DNA from: Linnemannia schmuckeri
Lineage: Eukaryota; Mortierellomycota; Mortierellomycetes; Mortierellales; Mortierellaceae
Direction of reading: 5' to 3'
Assembly (NCBI GenBank): GCA_029449235.1
Contig: JANATG010000020.1
Coordinates: forward strand, 806,001 to 870,000
Length of the DNA: 64,000 nucleotides
Shown piece after piece: positions 1 through 11,869 of the stretch. The first letter of the stretch is position 1; the number at the start of each line of letters is the position of its first letter. Under the pieces are notes generated by a model. The model did no database searches. It had not been told where the DNA came from and saw only the letters and a program-made list of their open reading frames with translations. The position numbers were made by a program, and so were the translations under genes.

Positions 1-1931
1 TCCCCACTGGTCTCCACCGTCTCTCCCGCTGCAGTCTTGGCCTCCTTTTCTTTCTTCTTTTCAGCCTCCTTTTTGGCCTTCATCTTGTCGTCTCGTTGAC
101 GCCGCAGCCGCTTTTTGGTCGACAGGGCCTCACGCTCACGCGCGAGCTCTTCCAGGAAGTCGGGGATAGCGTCCACAATGGTATCGGGGCTCTCACGGTG
201 CAGCATGAAGAACGCCTGGAGCTGAGCGGTCGTCACGGCATCCTTGTGAGTGATCTTTTGACAAACCTGCTCAGCCACCTCACGAACACGAGCATCGTAG
301 GCATCCATGCGCGCCTGTTCCTCAGGATCGACCTCGTCCGAGGGGGATTCACCTTTAGCGAGGCGATCTTTGGTGAGCTGACCAGAGGCCGATCGGCTGA
401 GGAGGAACTTGAGGCACATACCCCGGATCTGGTGTTCGTCAGCATAGTCAAAGAGCAACTTTCGGTCGCAGCGTCCAGGGCGAATCAAGGCAGGGGCGAG
501 TTTCCGGATATGGTTGGTGGTCATGAAAACAACACTACCCTCCTGGGCTGTGATACCGTCGAGAGAATTCAAGATGCCCGACAAGGTGACATTGTTCTCT
601 CCTTCCTGGTCCTTTCCTGCCTTGCGTTTGATCAGAGCAGCATCCACGTCCTCCATGAGCAGGATACTGTTGCGTGGGGCGCTGTTCAAAAGTTGGTTCA
701 GTTGCTTATCATTGAATCCTGAAATACCCAAGTTGACGATGCAGACATTCATACGGAGATGACCAGCCAGAGCGACAATAAACGAAGTTTTTCCTGTTCC
801 TGGAGGTCCATGCAGCAAGTATCCTCGTCTGTATGGGATACCGCGGTCATGGTACCATCGAGCAGACTTGCGGAACATCGTGATATCTGTATAGCGGGAG
901 AATAAGGAGTCGACATGAGTATCAATACTCCAATGGTCCCAAAAGAGAGAGAGAGAGACAGAGAGAGAGACTTCGTGAGCGAGGATGTAAAAAGGACTTA
1001 CCCGACAGGAGTTCTTCCTTGAGACCCTTCGCAAGAATGACCGAGTGGAAAGCACGAGGGGCGCGGGTTTCCGAATTGGACCAGTAGTTATCAAAGGGCT
1101 GTGTAGAGTAGATGGTGGTCTTGCCGGCCTTTTTCTTGTACGACTTGTCCATTGCGTCCTGGACAATCATCTTGAGCAGACTCATGTCCCAGCCAATGGT
1201 GGAAATGGTGATGCTCTGTTTCTTTAAAAATCGGCTCTGTTCACTATCTTCGTTTGAGGCCGCCTGCTCGGGTGTATCCCGCGAGACGCTGACCTTGTAG
1301 CCCATGTGATAGAGCACATGCGTGCCTGAGCCGGGGGCGTATACGAGTTTGGGTCGCTCCTCCTCGCCGTCGTCAAAGTAGTCCAGATCCTCATCGTTCT
1401 CAGGCCACACAGTCTTTGCAGCCAGATGTCGTATAGAATTTGTAAGAGGGCGCTCAGAAATCCAGTCTAGACGAGAAGGAAGATGAGACCAAGAGGCGTG
1501 AGTTTAAGTGCATCTCCACTGACGAGTCCGACAGAGTTACGTTTCTTACCAGACAGCCAGTTATATAACTGGTCTCCTTCCTGAACCACAATCGACACAT
1601 AGAACCAGGACTGGACCTCGTGGTAGTAGCCCACGATAAGGTCCTTGAAGAACGTGTAGGAGCTGCCGATGATCATCAGGAAAAATCCAGCGGACAGAAC
1701 ATCATTCCCCATGACTAGAGGCAAACAAGAAATGTGTGAGTAAGGCTACAAAAGAAGCTGAATGTGCGTGTTCTGGTGAGCAAAGAAACAAAGAAACGTA
1801 CATCCTTTGACGACGCTCATGGCAGCAGGGGAGAGCGTGGACTCGAATCGTGAGGCCGCCAAGACGACCTGATCAAAGACATCCGCAGCGCTGTTGAGTA
1901 GCGTGCCTGTTTTAGTCACAAGCGTATCCAT
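1..1931 (-). CDS. BCS1-like mitochondrial AAA ATPase, 3' end outside window
   Basis: Probable AAA ATPase of the BCS1 family; the founding member inserts the Rieske protein into complex III in the mitochondrial inner membrane. Exons read 1931-1802, 1714-1550, 1466-1002 and 886-1, with introns of 87, 83 and 115 nt; the joins keep one frame. The start at 1931 sits in ACCATGG; an in-frame start at 1967 is possible. The N-terminal part (about residues 45-170) has the hydrophobic segment and BCS1_N-type sequence. Exon 4 carries RGIPYRRGYLLHGPPGTGKT (Walker A about 280-287), Walker B LLMEDVDAAL, and an RPGRCDRK arginine-finger stretch. Past the AAA core it runs into a Lys/Glu/Arg-rich tail still open at base 1, longer than true BCS1, so a fungal BCS1-like paralogue is likelier than BCS1 itself. 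The third intron holds a GA microsatellite. Confidence 0.88.
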
Positions 1932-2260
1932 GGTATCGACGATGACAAGGGTCCAGAAGAGTTGCACAAAGGTAGGAGTAAGAGAGTGCGTGTGTGGAGG
2001 GAAGGAAAGGATGTTAAATGGAAGATGGGTTGATGAACAAAGGAAGCAAGCAAGAAGCGGTATTTATATGCCGCAGCTACTAAACTGGTGGCGCAGTGGC
2101 AAAGAATTTATAGCTTTTTACAATGGACTTCTGCGCCACCACTTTCATCTTTTCTGTCATCATCGGAAGCATGCATAACGGGTAGTGCGAGGCAAAGGAG
2201 GAGCAGCATCAATTGTTGAATTTGATGGTTATGTTTTGCTTGCCTGCGTTCAAGCGACAC
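1932..2260. other. Spacer upstream of the BCS1-like gene
   Basis: This is the 5' flank of the minus-strand BCS1-like gene up to the left end of the piggyBac-like remnant. It presumably holds that gene's promoter. I see no other gene in it. Confidence 0.5.
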
Positions 2261-2302
2261 TATCCCTTCCCCTGTATTCGACACAATAATGTGTCGAAAA
2301 AT

Positions 2303-2338
<36 letters not shown>

Positions 2339-3170
2339 CAATTTACGCAGATTATCTCAAAAACGGGCTAGGAGACCCCCCTTGACCTTCTTAATAAAAA
2401 AGAATCAGAATACAACAATACGTCGAACGACCTTGATTGGCTGTTTGAGTCATTATGATCATCGTTGTCAATTCTGAATGCTTTCATTTCCCTCTTGATC
2501 CCATTCCATTTTATTAACCCCCATCCTACTTCGCCCAATCCTTCAATGAGCTCCCCTTCCACCAACGATTTTGAAGACGACAACGATGAGAGACCTTTTA
2601 CCATCACTCGCTCAACGGCCGATACAGATACTAACGAAAACAGCAACAATAACGAGAAGAAAGAACAAAGAGCAATCACATCCGCCCCTATACAACAGTC
2701 CATATATCACTGGAAAAACCTCTTTGCCGTCATGCCGTTTCCAAGCAGGTCCCCACATTCCCAAGAAGATTGAAGGACGACCAAACTGCTTTCTCTGTCG
2801 ATACAATGCGGTCCCGGACGGAGAGGATGTCAGAGCAACGACTGATTGGAAATGTAAAACTTGTGACATCCCTCTATGCCTCACAGGTACACGCAATTGC
2901 TTCGAAATTTTCATGAATTTCCATAGCTTTCCTCTCTTCTTTCCTTTTAAGAGACCCCCCCCCCCCCCATCATAACAAAACGCAAGATACAATTGAACAT
3001 GAAGAAATAATAGAAAAAAGAACTGAGGCCCCAGGACTTGTGCGTGAAAAATGGAACTTGAACTGAGTTAACCTCTCTTTTTGTAAGTTATCGTATGGGA
3101 GTGCATGAGCCCAGCACACAAGAATTTTCGACACAATATTGTGTCGAATTGAAGTACAGGGGAAGGGATA
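2261..3170 (+). mobile_element. piggyBac-like non-autonomous DNA transposon remnant
   Basis: A 910-bp unit with inverted ends. The left end reads TATCCCTTCCCCTGTA (2261-2276) and the right end is its reverse complement (3155-3170). Just inside each end lies a palindrome: TTCGACACA-ATAA-TGTGTCGAA at 2277-2298 and a perfect 22-mer at 3127-3148. The ends start with CCC, as in many piggyBac elements. No clean TTAA duplication remains (flanks CTAT and ATAA). A T35 tract lies at 2304-2338. The only coding relic is a Cys-rich C-terminal domain near the right end. About 900 bp cannot hold a full transposase, so this is a deletion derivative. Confidence 0.5.
2580..2975 (+). pseudogene. piggyBac transposase C-terminal Cys-rich domain, fragment
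   Basis: Reading across at least one frameshift near 2740 gives a segment like PHIPKKIEGRPNCFLCRYN followed by WKCKTCDIPLCL and NCFEIF. The order (Pro/Lys linker, CxxC, CxxC, PLC, CF.x.F/H) is that of the zinc-binding Cys-rich domain ending PGBD4-type piggyBac transposases. The catalytic DDD core is absent. Its place just before the right inverted repeat matches where the 3' end of a piggyBac transposase should lie. Identification rests on the motif pattern only. Confidence 0.45.
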
Positions 3171-4449
3171 ATGATATCTCGATGTCACCCCCCCCCTAGT
3201 AGCCAGATCGGGTTGAATGCGATAAATAGGAAGGCTGCCGGAAGTTTTTTACTTTACGCAAAGAGTATTCTTTTCTCTCTGACTACCGACCGACATTACC
3301 AAACGCTATTAATACCATCCAGCGCACTCAAGCGAAAATCACATAGATGCGTCAACAGTCAAACGAGCATGTTGTATGAGGAAATTATCCTTTTTGAACT
3401 CCAGTTTTGCCACTCACGTGCACCGAAACACCAAGAAGAAATTTTTACGTTTTTACTTCAATTCAAAAACACTCTAGCCCAAAATGGGTGTGACAAAGCT
3501 ACGATTTCAAACCACCACGGTGCACATATCAAATTCGTACTCTTCCCGATCGGTTGCGGGGAGGAGAGTATTTGCGCTCGGCCTTGACATGCAAGGGGCT
3601 GGAGCAGGCATTACACCCATCTCATCGTCCTGTGGATCTCCTTCTTCATCGCCCTCCTCAATTTCCTCCTCCTCCTCAGTCCGCTCCTCCTCACCATCAT
3701 CTTCATGCTCATTATCCCATTCCTCAGCTTCTTCCTCTTCTTCTTTCTCCGCTTGCTCTTCATCCCAACCCCTCAACGTATGGGTCTTGATACCCTTCAG
3801 GAAGAGCTTGACGGATGTTGTAGAGACGCCCAAGAGAAAGCCCGTTGCGTGAGTGCTGTCGTCAACTTGGTGTTTCTTTTCTGTCTGATGGGTAGCATGG
3901 TGCTGCAAAGAGAGTTTTGGATGATAATGATAATGATATGTGTGTGTATGCAAGAGCAATGTTCGTGAATGTGAGTTACAGGGCAACAGGTCAACTTATT
4001 CGATCCGTACAATATGGGACGAAGTTGATTAAGGGTGTTTGGTGAAACCCATTTCTAATCATGCACGAAAAATTCACCAAGGTGTTTTTGAGTAATCACA
4101 TTGACATAGCCGATCTACTTAGGTGTTTCACTGCATGGGAGTGGCGAAACTGGGGTTCAAAAGGGATATTAAATCCGTTCAGCCCTTTCTTCGTTGTCTT
4201 AAAAGCGACATCCTGCATTCCTCGGCTGACAACAATCTTTTTTTTCTTTTCATTTTTTTCCTTCAATTGCTTTATCTATCCTTCCCTTTCACCTTTTATT
4301 TTCCTCCCCCCTCGTTCCCATTCTCTCCTACTCTCTTCGTCCTTCTCTCACTTTTCCTTCTACTTTTTTTATCATCTTTTTGCCTCCGTTCTCCTCCTTC
4401 TACCACATACCGCCACTCTCTCGTGCTCATACGCAGCAAAGACCCAATC
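3171..4449. other. Spacer, no gene called
   Basis: The only sizeable open frames are a Ser-rich plus-strand frame (3484-3852) and an antisense Glu/Asp-rich frame (3507-3986). Both come from the same CTC/TCC repeats and neither has a recognisable domain. The last 250 bases are the pyrimidine-rich leader typical of LDCIA-family genes. Confidence 0.4.
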
Positions 4450-6289
4450 ATGTCCAACAACAAAAGCCCGATCGATTTGGACTGTATCGCCGCAGATCCA
4501 ACTTCAACGACACTCTACGACATTACCAGTGTATGGAGCCTCGACAGCCCATACGACAAGAGCTACCTCCTTATCAAATCAACACCCAACCCGATTATAT
4601 CGATCTAAACATGTGGACCATGGTGTTGGGATCCGAGTCTGCACCCTTTTCTTACTGGAGGCCGGCCTTCAAAAGCGTCGATTGCAGCGTTAGCAGCAAG
4701 GGAGTTTTCACAGCATTTTTCAAACACAGGAACCACCTTACCCCTGGATCTGTTACCGTTCCTGTTGGCATCCGATACAATCCTGAGACTCAGAAATGGA
4801 CCAGCATCGGAACGTCACTCTCTTACGGATGGACTACGGATATGTGGACGCATATGTCGTTCTATGTCAATATGGCGTTGTTGAGTCTCTGGTGCACATG
4901 TTCACAGACGCCTGGGGTTATGTCATTCGGTTCGGAGTCCTCAATGAGGCAGAAAACGTCCTTCAACTAGCCAGCGTCTGGAAGCAGGTAAGTAGCACTA
5001 GCACTACAGCAAAACATGTCAATATTAATTTTTTGCTCAAGCCTTTCTCATGTCTGTGTCTTTCATAGGGATCATTAGGAGAGTAAACCTCCAGCGACCA
5101 ATTCGACAACATGCCTGATGATACCTTCAATTTGAGAGATCCATACACAGGACTTGGAGCATTTGGAAAGTCTCGCTTTCCTAACCAGAAGAAGAAGATT
5201 TATAATAACGGTCGCCTCTACATGATGTGCTACAATTACCCAGAAAAAGTTACCATCGACTCGTTCCCGTTCACAGAGCCGATTGCGCCTCCTCTATCAA
5301 CCCGCCAGATCCTCAAAGGGCCCAAGAATTTCGATCCCAGCTATTTCTTTGCGGGAACTCGAGGAAGCACCATCTTTTTGGGAGGCCTAGAAAACTTCAA
5401 TCAAACCGAAGATGTAAACATTTAATTATTGCCCCCCGATTACCTTTTGCAAGTGTCGTTTTTTAGATGGATTGAAACTAAAATCTATTGGCAACCTTTT
5501 TTTCTGAAAATGTTAGACCGAGGAATATGATTCATTCACCATGGATTTAGTGGATGGAGTCCTTCAGACTCCAGTAGTACATACGTCCACATTCTACGAC
5601 CGTATTTTCAACTAGAACACCATCGTGTACGATGGTTCGAAAATTGGGACAGTGATGATTCACGAAAACCTTGTGACTGTGGCCGGACAATATCAGGACA
5701 GAACCCTTTTGTCGCCGGCCTGGCCTCGGAGGGGATCTAAGAGTTCTCTATTGTCGGACAGACTGGCACCAATTCCCTTGGAATGGTGGGAGTGAGTGTT
5801 CTAGGTCACTTTACGGGTACCACTCATCACGCTTTAAACTGGAACGATTATATGAGACAGCATTATGAAGAGGCTAACAGTCGGCAGCCAACGGACTGGG
5901 AAAAGGGCGGGATCGCCATGGCCTGTTTCGTTGGACTCTTTCTGATCATCAAATTCAACAACCGGCGCAAGGTCAAGAATTGTGCAGCCTCAGATGCACA
6001 AAAACAACAACAACAAAGTCAGGATATCGAATTAGGCGTGAGGAGAACTAGTGTGGATGATACAATAGCAGCGGCAACTACAGGAACGGCCGACACGACG
6101 ACGATGACTTACCAGGATCAAATCGCAAACCTGGAGTTCGCTAGCCACCCGCAACCCTATTTCGTCACCACGATCAGCGATTCTCATCCCGCTCCACTTT
6201 ACAACAGTGATGAGGGTCAAGCCCTAGAGTATTCACGGCACCGTCACCCCAACGTCATCACTTCTGTCGGCAGCGGAGGACAATCCTAA
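4450..6289 (+). pseudogene. LDCIA-family membrane protein, broken copy
   Basis: Closest relative of the intact gene at 9275-11185, same three-exon plan. The start (MSNNKSPIDLDCIAADPT) is good, but lesions follow: a frameshift near 4590, another near 4870 in the HMSFYVN region, TAA where the paralogue has Tyr at the start of exon 2 (GGAGAGTAA, about 5090), an in-frame TAG in exon 3 (near 5611) and further shifts near 5690-5780. Exon edges remain visible (donor near 4987, acceptor near 5069, donor near 5413, acceptor near 5516). The 3' part still encodes a membrane segment (AMACFVGLFLIIKF) and the Gln-rich tail with SQDIELG. Not expected to make full-length protein. Confidence 0.8.
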
Positions 6290-6965
6290 TTATATTTTTT
6301 CCTCCTCTGTTCATAGTTACCATAATACACATGCCCTAGTCGTCTAGCAACACATTGTTGCAATATAGACGAACCATTCTTTATTCACTGTTCGCTTTTG
6401 GATAAATGAAGAAGAACTGAGGGCGATGAAACATGAACGTCCCAATCTAACGGAGTCGCCACTAAATCCTCTCTCTTCCACATCAGAGGTGACTGAGACT
6501 AATAAAAGTTTGCGCCCGAAAATGGTCACCTTTGTTTTTGTTCTAAACTAGCTGGTCATCCGTTGTGCGTTGTTCTTATTTATAAAGCTAATCAATCCAA
6601 GATATACCTTCGCCTTGTCTCTTGTTCCTCTAAAAAGGCACAAGGGAAGGAGAAAGAGAGGTTTACCTAATCAATAATATCATGTTTGTTTATCCCTTTT
6701 GCCAATTGAACTTGCTTTACAGCGTGCACAAAACACACAGGGGTTCAATAGTTTCATCATGGTGTAGCTTAGAGTGGCCAATGAGAATTTTTAAATTAGA
6801 TTTCAATTAAGTCCTCCTTTTGGGGTAACTTGGACGTTTTTATGTACTGCCCGATATCATAAAAGTGACAATCGACTTCTGTGAATGCTGCTACTCTCTA
6901 CAGCCTTCCCTCCCTCCACCACACATTTCATCTCAACAAGACCCTCACACACTCTTTACAGCACT
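6290..6965. other. Spacer, no gene seen
   Basis: AT-rich sequence between the broken LDCIA copy and the decayed Tc1 transposase. It presumably includes the left end of that transposon (see 6852), but no clear long inverted repeat is visible. Confidence 0.4.
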
Positions 6966-8184
6966 ATGCCACCTATCAGAAAGAGGAAGAACAGCAAAAT
7001 CGACAATACCACTAGGGAAAGGATCATTGGACTGGTTACTAACCATGGCAAGTCCATGGCAGTGGTGGCTCGCTACTTCAACATCTCCGCATCTACTGTC
7101 AGAAGCATTGTCAATATCTTCTTTCAGACCAACCGCATAGCCAAGCTGCCGAAGGATGGCAACCATAGCAGCAGGAATCGCGTCTTGACTGACTCATCGA
7201 GAACATGGACGAGTTTGCCGGCCGCCCTGTTAAGTGGCTCACTGAAAACCTAAATGAGCACTTTCAGATCCAACCTCCCCTTGCCCAACGTACTGTAGAC
7301 AGGGCCATCAACAAGCTCACTACCTATACACTCAAGCTAATGAGGGCCGAGTCAGAACGATACAATGAACTCGAGCGCGTTGACGCTCGACGACAATGGG
7401 CTGCGAATGTTCTCTGTAGTCCTGGCAATATGAATCACTTTGTCTACATTGACGAAGTTGGCTTCAATTTGCACATCATTCGCAAGTACGGCCGCGCTCC
7501 TCGAGGCAGGCATGCCTTCCAAAGAGTCCCCTATAACCGTGGCCCAAACATGTCTTTGGTCGTTGCTGTTGACAAGACGGGCATTCTAGCATCCCACTTC
7601 AAGCGCGGTGCCTACAATCAAGAGACTTTTAATGAATTTTTGGAGGACCAACTTTTTCCCCGCCTTGGGCCCAGACACCGCATACTTCTCATGGATAACG
7701 CCAAGTCCACAAGACCCAGAGGGTTAAGGACGCCATTAATGCCAATGGCCACACTCTTCTCCTCCTTCCTCCATACAGCCCACATCTCAATGCTGCTGAG
7801 TCCGTCTTCAGTAGTGTCAAGACCCATGCTCGCCAGGAGATTGTCCAAGCCGAGACCCTTGTAGGTCATGTTGAAAGTGACCTAGCACGAATTGATGCCG
7901 CAATGGCACGAGGGTGGATACGCGAAGTTGGGCGAAATTTCCAGCTTTCACTTGCAGGCGTTCCACTTGGCTGTCTTTATGATGCCCGCCAAGCCCTTCC
8001 TGAGAGTTACCAAGATCTATATGTTGAGGGCTAAGATGATGAGCCAGAGCATGACGAAGACAGGGAAGAGGAAGAAGAGGAAGAGGAGGAGGATGGAGAG
8101 GAAGAGGAAGAGGAGGAGGAGGGTGAACGTGCTTGTAGAAAGTACTCACCCCTTCGCACCCGATCGGGGAAAACCCGAAATTGA
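6966..8184 (+). pseudogene. Tc1/IS630-type transposase, decayed
   Basis: Remnant of a DDE transposase of the IS630-Tc1-mariner superfamily, which cuts and pastes its own transposon. It opens with MPPIRKRKNSKI and a helix-turn-helix (VARYFNISASTVRSIV). A frameshift near 7195 leads into the catalytic part with YIDEVGFN (first D) and LLMDNAK (second D). A second shift near 7715 leads to PPYSPHLNAAESVFS (E), about 34 residues after the second D. A stop (TAA, near 8032) then separates a strongly acidic Glu/Asp tail ending near 8184. At least two shifts plus a stop make it inactive. It lies between two LDCIA copies. Confidence 0.8.
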
Positions 8185-9274
8185 GGGGTATGAGGAGAGT
8201 ATTATTGAAATCAAAGCGTGAATAAACATGATTTAGGGTAGTGCAGACTGCAGAGTACTAAGAAATGGCTTCCAAAAAAATTTCCCCTGCTCTTTTTTTA
8301 TGAAGAGTGTGACGACTTCAAATGGCAAAAGGGATAAACAAATCCCTCTCGATCTCTCTCAATTCTTCCACCATCATCTCACATTCGATGTTGAGTTGCA
8401 TCATGATCCATCGCACCTCGTGTTAAAGGAAAAAGAATGAAAGAGCAAACAGAAAGTTAAAGAGCAAAAAAGAGGCTCTTATGGTGGTGCTGGTACCTTT
8501 TTTTTGATAATATGCCACTTTGTTTTCATGGCCTGTACAACAATTCCAGGCTTCTTCGCTTGATTTTGGAAAAAAAAAAAAAAAAAAAAAAAAAAAAGGT
8601 TGAACTCCCGAGTCTCACTTTGTTCTGATGAGGTTTATAAAAAGCATGAGAAAAGAATGAGAGCCACGTTGGTATCCTTTGTCCGCCTTTTTCGTTCAAA
8701 TTACCCAGCTAATCCATGTCGCCATCGAAATGCCGGTTCTGTTATTGATGATCACGAAACACCACCCTCTTTTCGTTGACGACTTGAGTGAAGATGGAGA
8801 ACTGTGGATGCCGATGGACCACAACGCTCCGGTCGATATCGAGGTAAAATCACACCTTTGCCCTGAATGAAAAGTCGACTATCTCAGTAGGTCACAGGAA
8901 AAAAAAAAAGTTGGGCTGTTGCTAGCTGGGCGCATAAGGTTTTCACCAATTGTGAGCAAAAAAAAAAAAAAAAAAAAAAAAAAGAGAGGACTGGTTGATC
9001 ATTGCTCGACCCAATACGCCCATGTTTTCGTTTATTCTTTAAAAGAGGCAATGAACCTTTCATCCCTCGGATAGTTAAGTTTTTTTCTTTAGTTCTCCGT
9101 AGCTTCTTTCTCTTCTCTTCCTACTCCTCTTCCTTCATTTTGCCATTCTTTTGCACTTCTCTTTTCATAATTCTCTCTACATCTGCTGTCCCCTTTCACT
9201 CCATATCCCTTCCATCCAACCAATACACCGCCTCCCTCCCATTTTTATTTACCCACCAAATAGTCCGTCCAGAC
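8185..9274. other. Spacer with two long A tracts
   Basis: Contains A28 (8570-8597) and A26 (8958-8983). A short open frame from an ATG near 8730 (MPVLLLMITKHHPLF..., ending before a GTAAAA) could be a lone exon or relic, but I recognise nothing in it. The last 200 bases are the CT-rich leader of the next gene. Confidence 0.4.
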
Positions 9275-10869
9275 ATGTCAACCTACAACAGTCCGCTGTC
9301 TTTAGATTGCATCGCTGCGGACTCAACGTCAGCAACTCTCTACGGTATCACTAGTGGATGGGGCCACGCTGAGAATGTAAAGAGCATTCTCCTCGTCAAG
9401 TCATCCCCCAACCCTGATCACGTTAGCCTTGGCATGTGGTCTATGGTGTCTGAGGCTAAATCTAAACCCTTCTCTTACTGGCAACCATCCTTCAAGAGCA
9501 TCGATTGTTCCATCAGCAGCAAGGGCGTCTTTACAGCATTTTTCAACAACAACCGATTGCTCACCCCTGGGTCGGTGAGCATCCCTGTCGGTATCCGATA
9601 TGACCCCGAGACGCAAGAGTGGACCAGCATCAAGACATCGCCCTTATATGGATGGGCTACGGATAACTGGACGCACATGTCGTTCTATGTCAGTAATGGC
9701 GGTGTCGAGTCTCTGGTACACATGCTTACGGACTCCGAGAATACGATCATTCGATTCGGGGTTCTCAATGAGGCTGAGAGCGTTCTTCAACTCGCCAGCG
9801 TTTGGGTGCAGGTAGGCAACACTTGCATCACAATAAGAAGGACAAAAATGCGACGTCTTTAATTACTCCTTACTTACAACATGCCCATTTTTTTTTCTGT
9901 CGTGTGCCATTTGTAGAATCGGACATCGGGAGAGTATACGTCTGGTAAAATGCTCGACACTAAGCAATTTGTCGGCACGGAGTGGATGGAATGGAGAGAA
10001 CCGTATATAAACCTCGGAGCGTTCGGAGCGTCTCATCACGAAGAGCAGAAGAGGATTATCTATGCGAACGGCCATCTCTACATGATGCACTACGACTACC
10101 CAGATAACATCACCATCAACTCGTTTCCGTTCACCGACCCAACCACCCCTCCTTCAACAGCGCCCCAAACCTTCAAGGGTCCCAAGAATTTCGATCCCAG
10201 CTATTTCTTTACTGGAACTCGAGGCGACACCACATTCCTGGGAGGCCTAGGAAGGTACAGGAAAACCAACCTGGTAAACAAGCATTTGTTGACTTTACTT
10301 CACATTTCAAACGTACGTTCTTCCTTCACAATCTGAAACTAACACCCCATTGTCATTTCTTTTCATTAAAATCGTTAGACCGAAGAGTACAACTCGTTCA
10401 CCATGGATCTATTGGATGGCGTCCCTCAGAGTCCGGTAGTACATACGTCCACATTCTACAACCACACCACTAACGAATTCTCCGAAAAGTACGGAGAAAA
10501 GTTGGAAACCGGAACCGTGGCGATCCATGAGAACTTTGTAACGGTCGGTGGACGATTGCCAGGACAACACCCCTTTGTCGTTGGACTATCTTCGAAGGGT
10601 ATCTACGAGTTCTCTATCGTTGGGCAGAACGGCACCACCACCCTCGGAATGGTAGAAGTCATTGCCCCAGGTTACTTTGCGAGTGTTGCCCATTTTGCTC
10701 TGAACTTGCTCGATTACACTCGGTCGAGGAATTCTCGTGCACGCAATTCCGAGCCTAAGTTGACGGAGGGGCAGAAGGTTGGGATTGCCCTGGCTTGCTT
10801 AGTCGGACTCTTCCTGATCATTAAGTTCAACAACCGACGCAAGGCCAAGAATTATGCAGCTGCAGAGGC

Positions 10870-10900
<31 letters not shown>

Positions 10901-11185
10901 GAACAACAAAGCCAGGATATCGAATTAGGCGCGAGGAGAACCAATGTGGGTCGTGGTGCAGCAGCAGCGACTACTACTATAACAATGACCAACCATGCGG
11001 TGATCTCCTACGAGGAGCGGATCGCAAATCAGTATTTCACCAGCGATCCTCCGCCTGAGTTCGTCGCCTCTACCGACGATCCTCATTCCGCACCCCCTGC
11101 GTACGCGCGCGACGAGAGTCAGGTTCCAGAGTACTCACAGCACCCTCGCCCCAATGTCGTCACCTCCACCGGTAGTAATGCTTAG
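9275..11185 (+). CDS. LDCIA-family single-pass membrane protein, intact copy
   Basis: Member of a family repeated through this window; function unknown. Exons 9275-9811, 9917-10273 and 10379-11185 (all phase 0) give 566 residues. The large N-terminal part opens with LSLDCIAADSTSATLYGIT and has repeated blocks such as VPVGIRYDPET-like, HMSFYV and IRFGVLNE; these suggest a beta-propeller (kelch-like) fold, which is inference. About residues 434-452 (VGIALACLVGLFLIIKF) form one membrane span followed by basic NNRRK. The tail is Gln-rich (CAA/GAA repeat near 10870-10905), contains SQDIELGARR and ends in a Pro/Ser-rich stretch. No convincing signal peptide precedes the first ATG. A broken sister copy lies upstream. 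Confidence 0.8.
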
Positions 11186-11269
11186 TCTTAGCTATTTTTT
11201 TCTTGTACATGTACTCAGTCCTTTTTTTTCAACGGGTGGCAAGGCAAGGGTAAACTAGACTATGTCGCA

Positions 11270-11869
11270 TGCTCATAATTGCGGCTGAAATTGGATCCTG
11301 GCCTTCTCCAAAATACACGCCGCATTCTTTGTCGACTGGTTGATAATCCCCTCTGTTAACGACTTGTAGACCGTCCACAACAACAGTTTTGTGTAGTCGG
11401 TATCCTCGTGCACCTGTTCTATTAGGAACTGGAGAATATCTTGCTCCTCCTCAAGATCCATTGCGCCCAACGATTCATCGTCGAAAATTGGAGAGTCTCT
11501 CATCTCAAACACCAGACTCGTAGTCGCCAAATCACCAAGTGACCCAGGAATACCTGATATCTCGTATTTGGGGAAACTCAATGAAGGAGCAGCCTCAACT
11601 TTATCCATAACTTCTCCCTTCGCCTCATCATCACCCAACTCACAGAGACGCTCAACCGACAATTCGACGGGGAGCTCCTCACCAAAGTGCTCAAAGTGCT
11701 CGTATAGCTTCTTGGCAAAGAGGGCTACCGTTTTGGGAAGGCAGTGATTATCGATGGGTGTGACTTCCTGGGCCTTTCCATAGGCAGAATTGCGGGCAAT
11801 CTCCATCAGACGCTGGCCAGACTGGTCGTCAAGGCGCATGAATCCCTCAAGCTCGTGGGGGGTATCCTG
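11270..11869 (-). other. In-frame open continuation downstream of the WGR-like gene's TAG
   Basis: Directly after the TAG ending the WGR-like gene (11872-11870), the same frame stays open to about 11273, giving nearly 200 further codons with protein-like composition (...DTPHELEGFMRLDDQSGQ..., acidic and leucine-rich, ending KARIQFQPQL). An ATG at 11839 is available. It may be the original C-terminus cut off by a nonsense mutation, a readthrough extension, or a separate small gene. I recognise no domain. Confidence 0.45.

Noticed and set aside
96..762. Plus-strand open frames of up to 208 codons
   Set aside because: They are antisense to exon 4 of the BCS1-like gene, which carries clear AAA motifs.
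3484..3986. Ser-rich plus-strand and acidic minus-strand open frames
   Set aside because: Both are readings of the same CTC/TCC repeats, with no domain, no splice logic and no paralogue.
9002..9274. Hydrophobic in-frame extension upstream of the LDCIA gene as a signal peptide
   Set aside because: There is no ATG in this stretch and it is CT-rich leader. The same applies before 19430 and 25826. The extension from ATG 60875 before the 61.2 kb gene has the same character.
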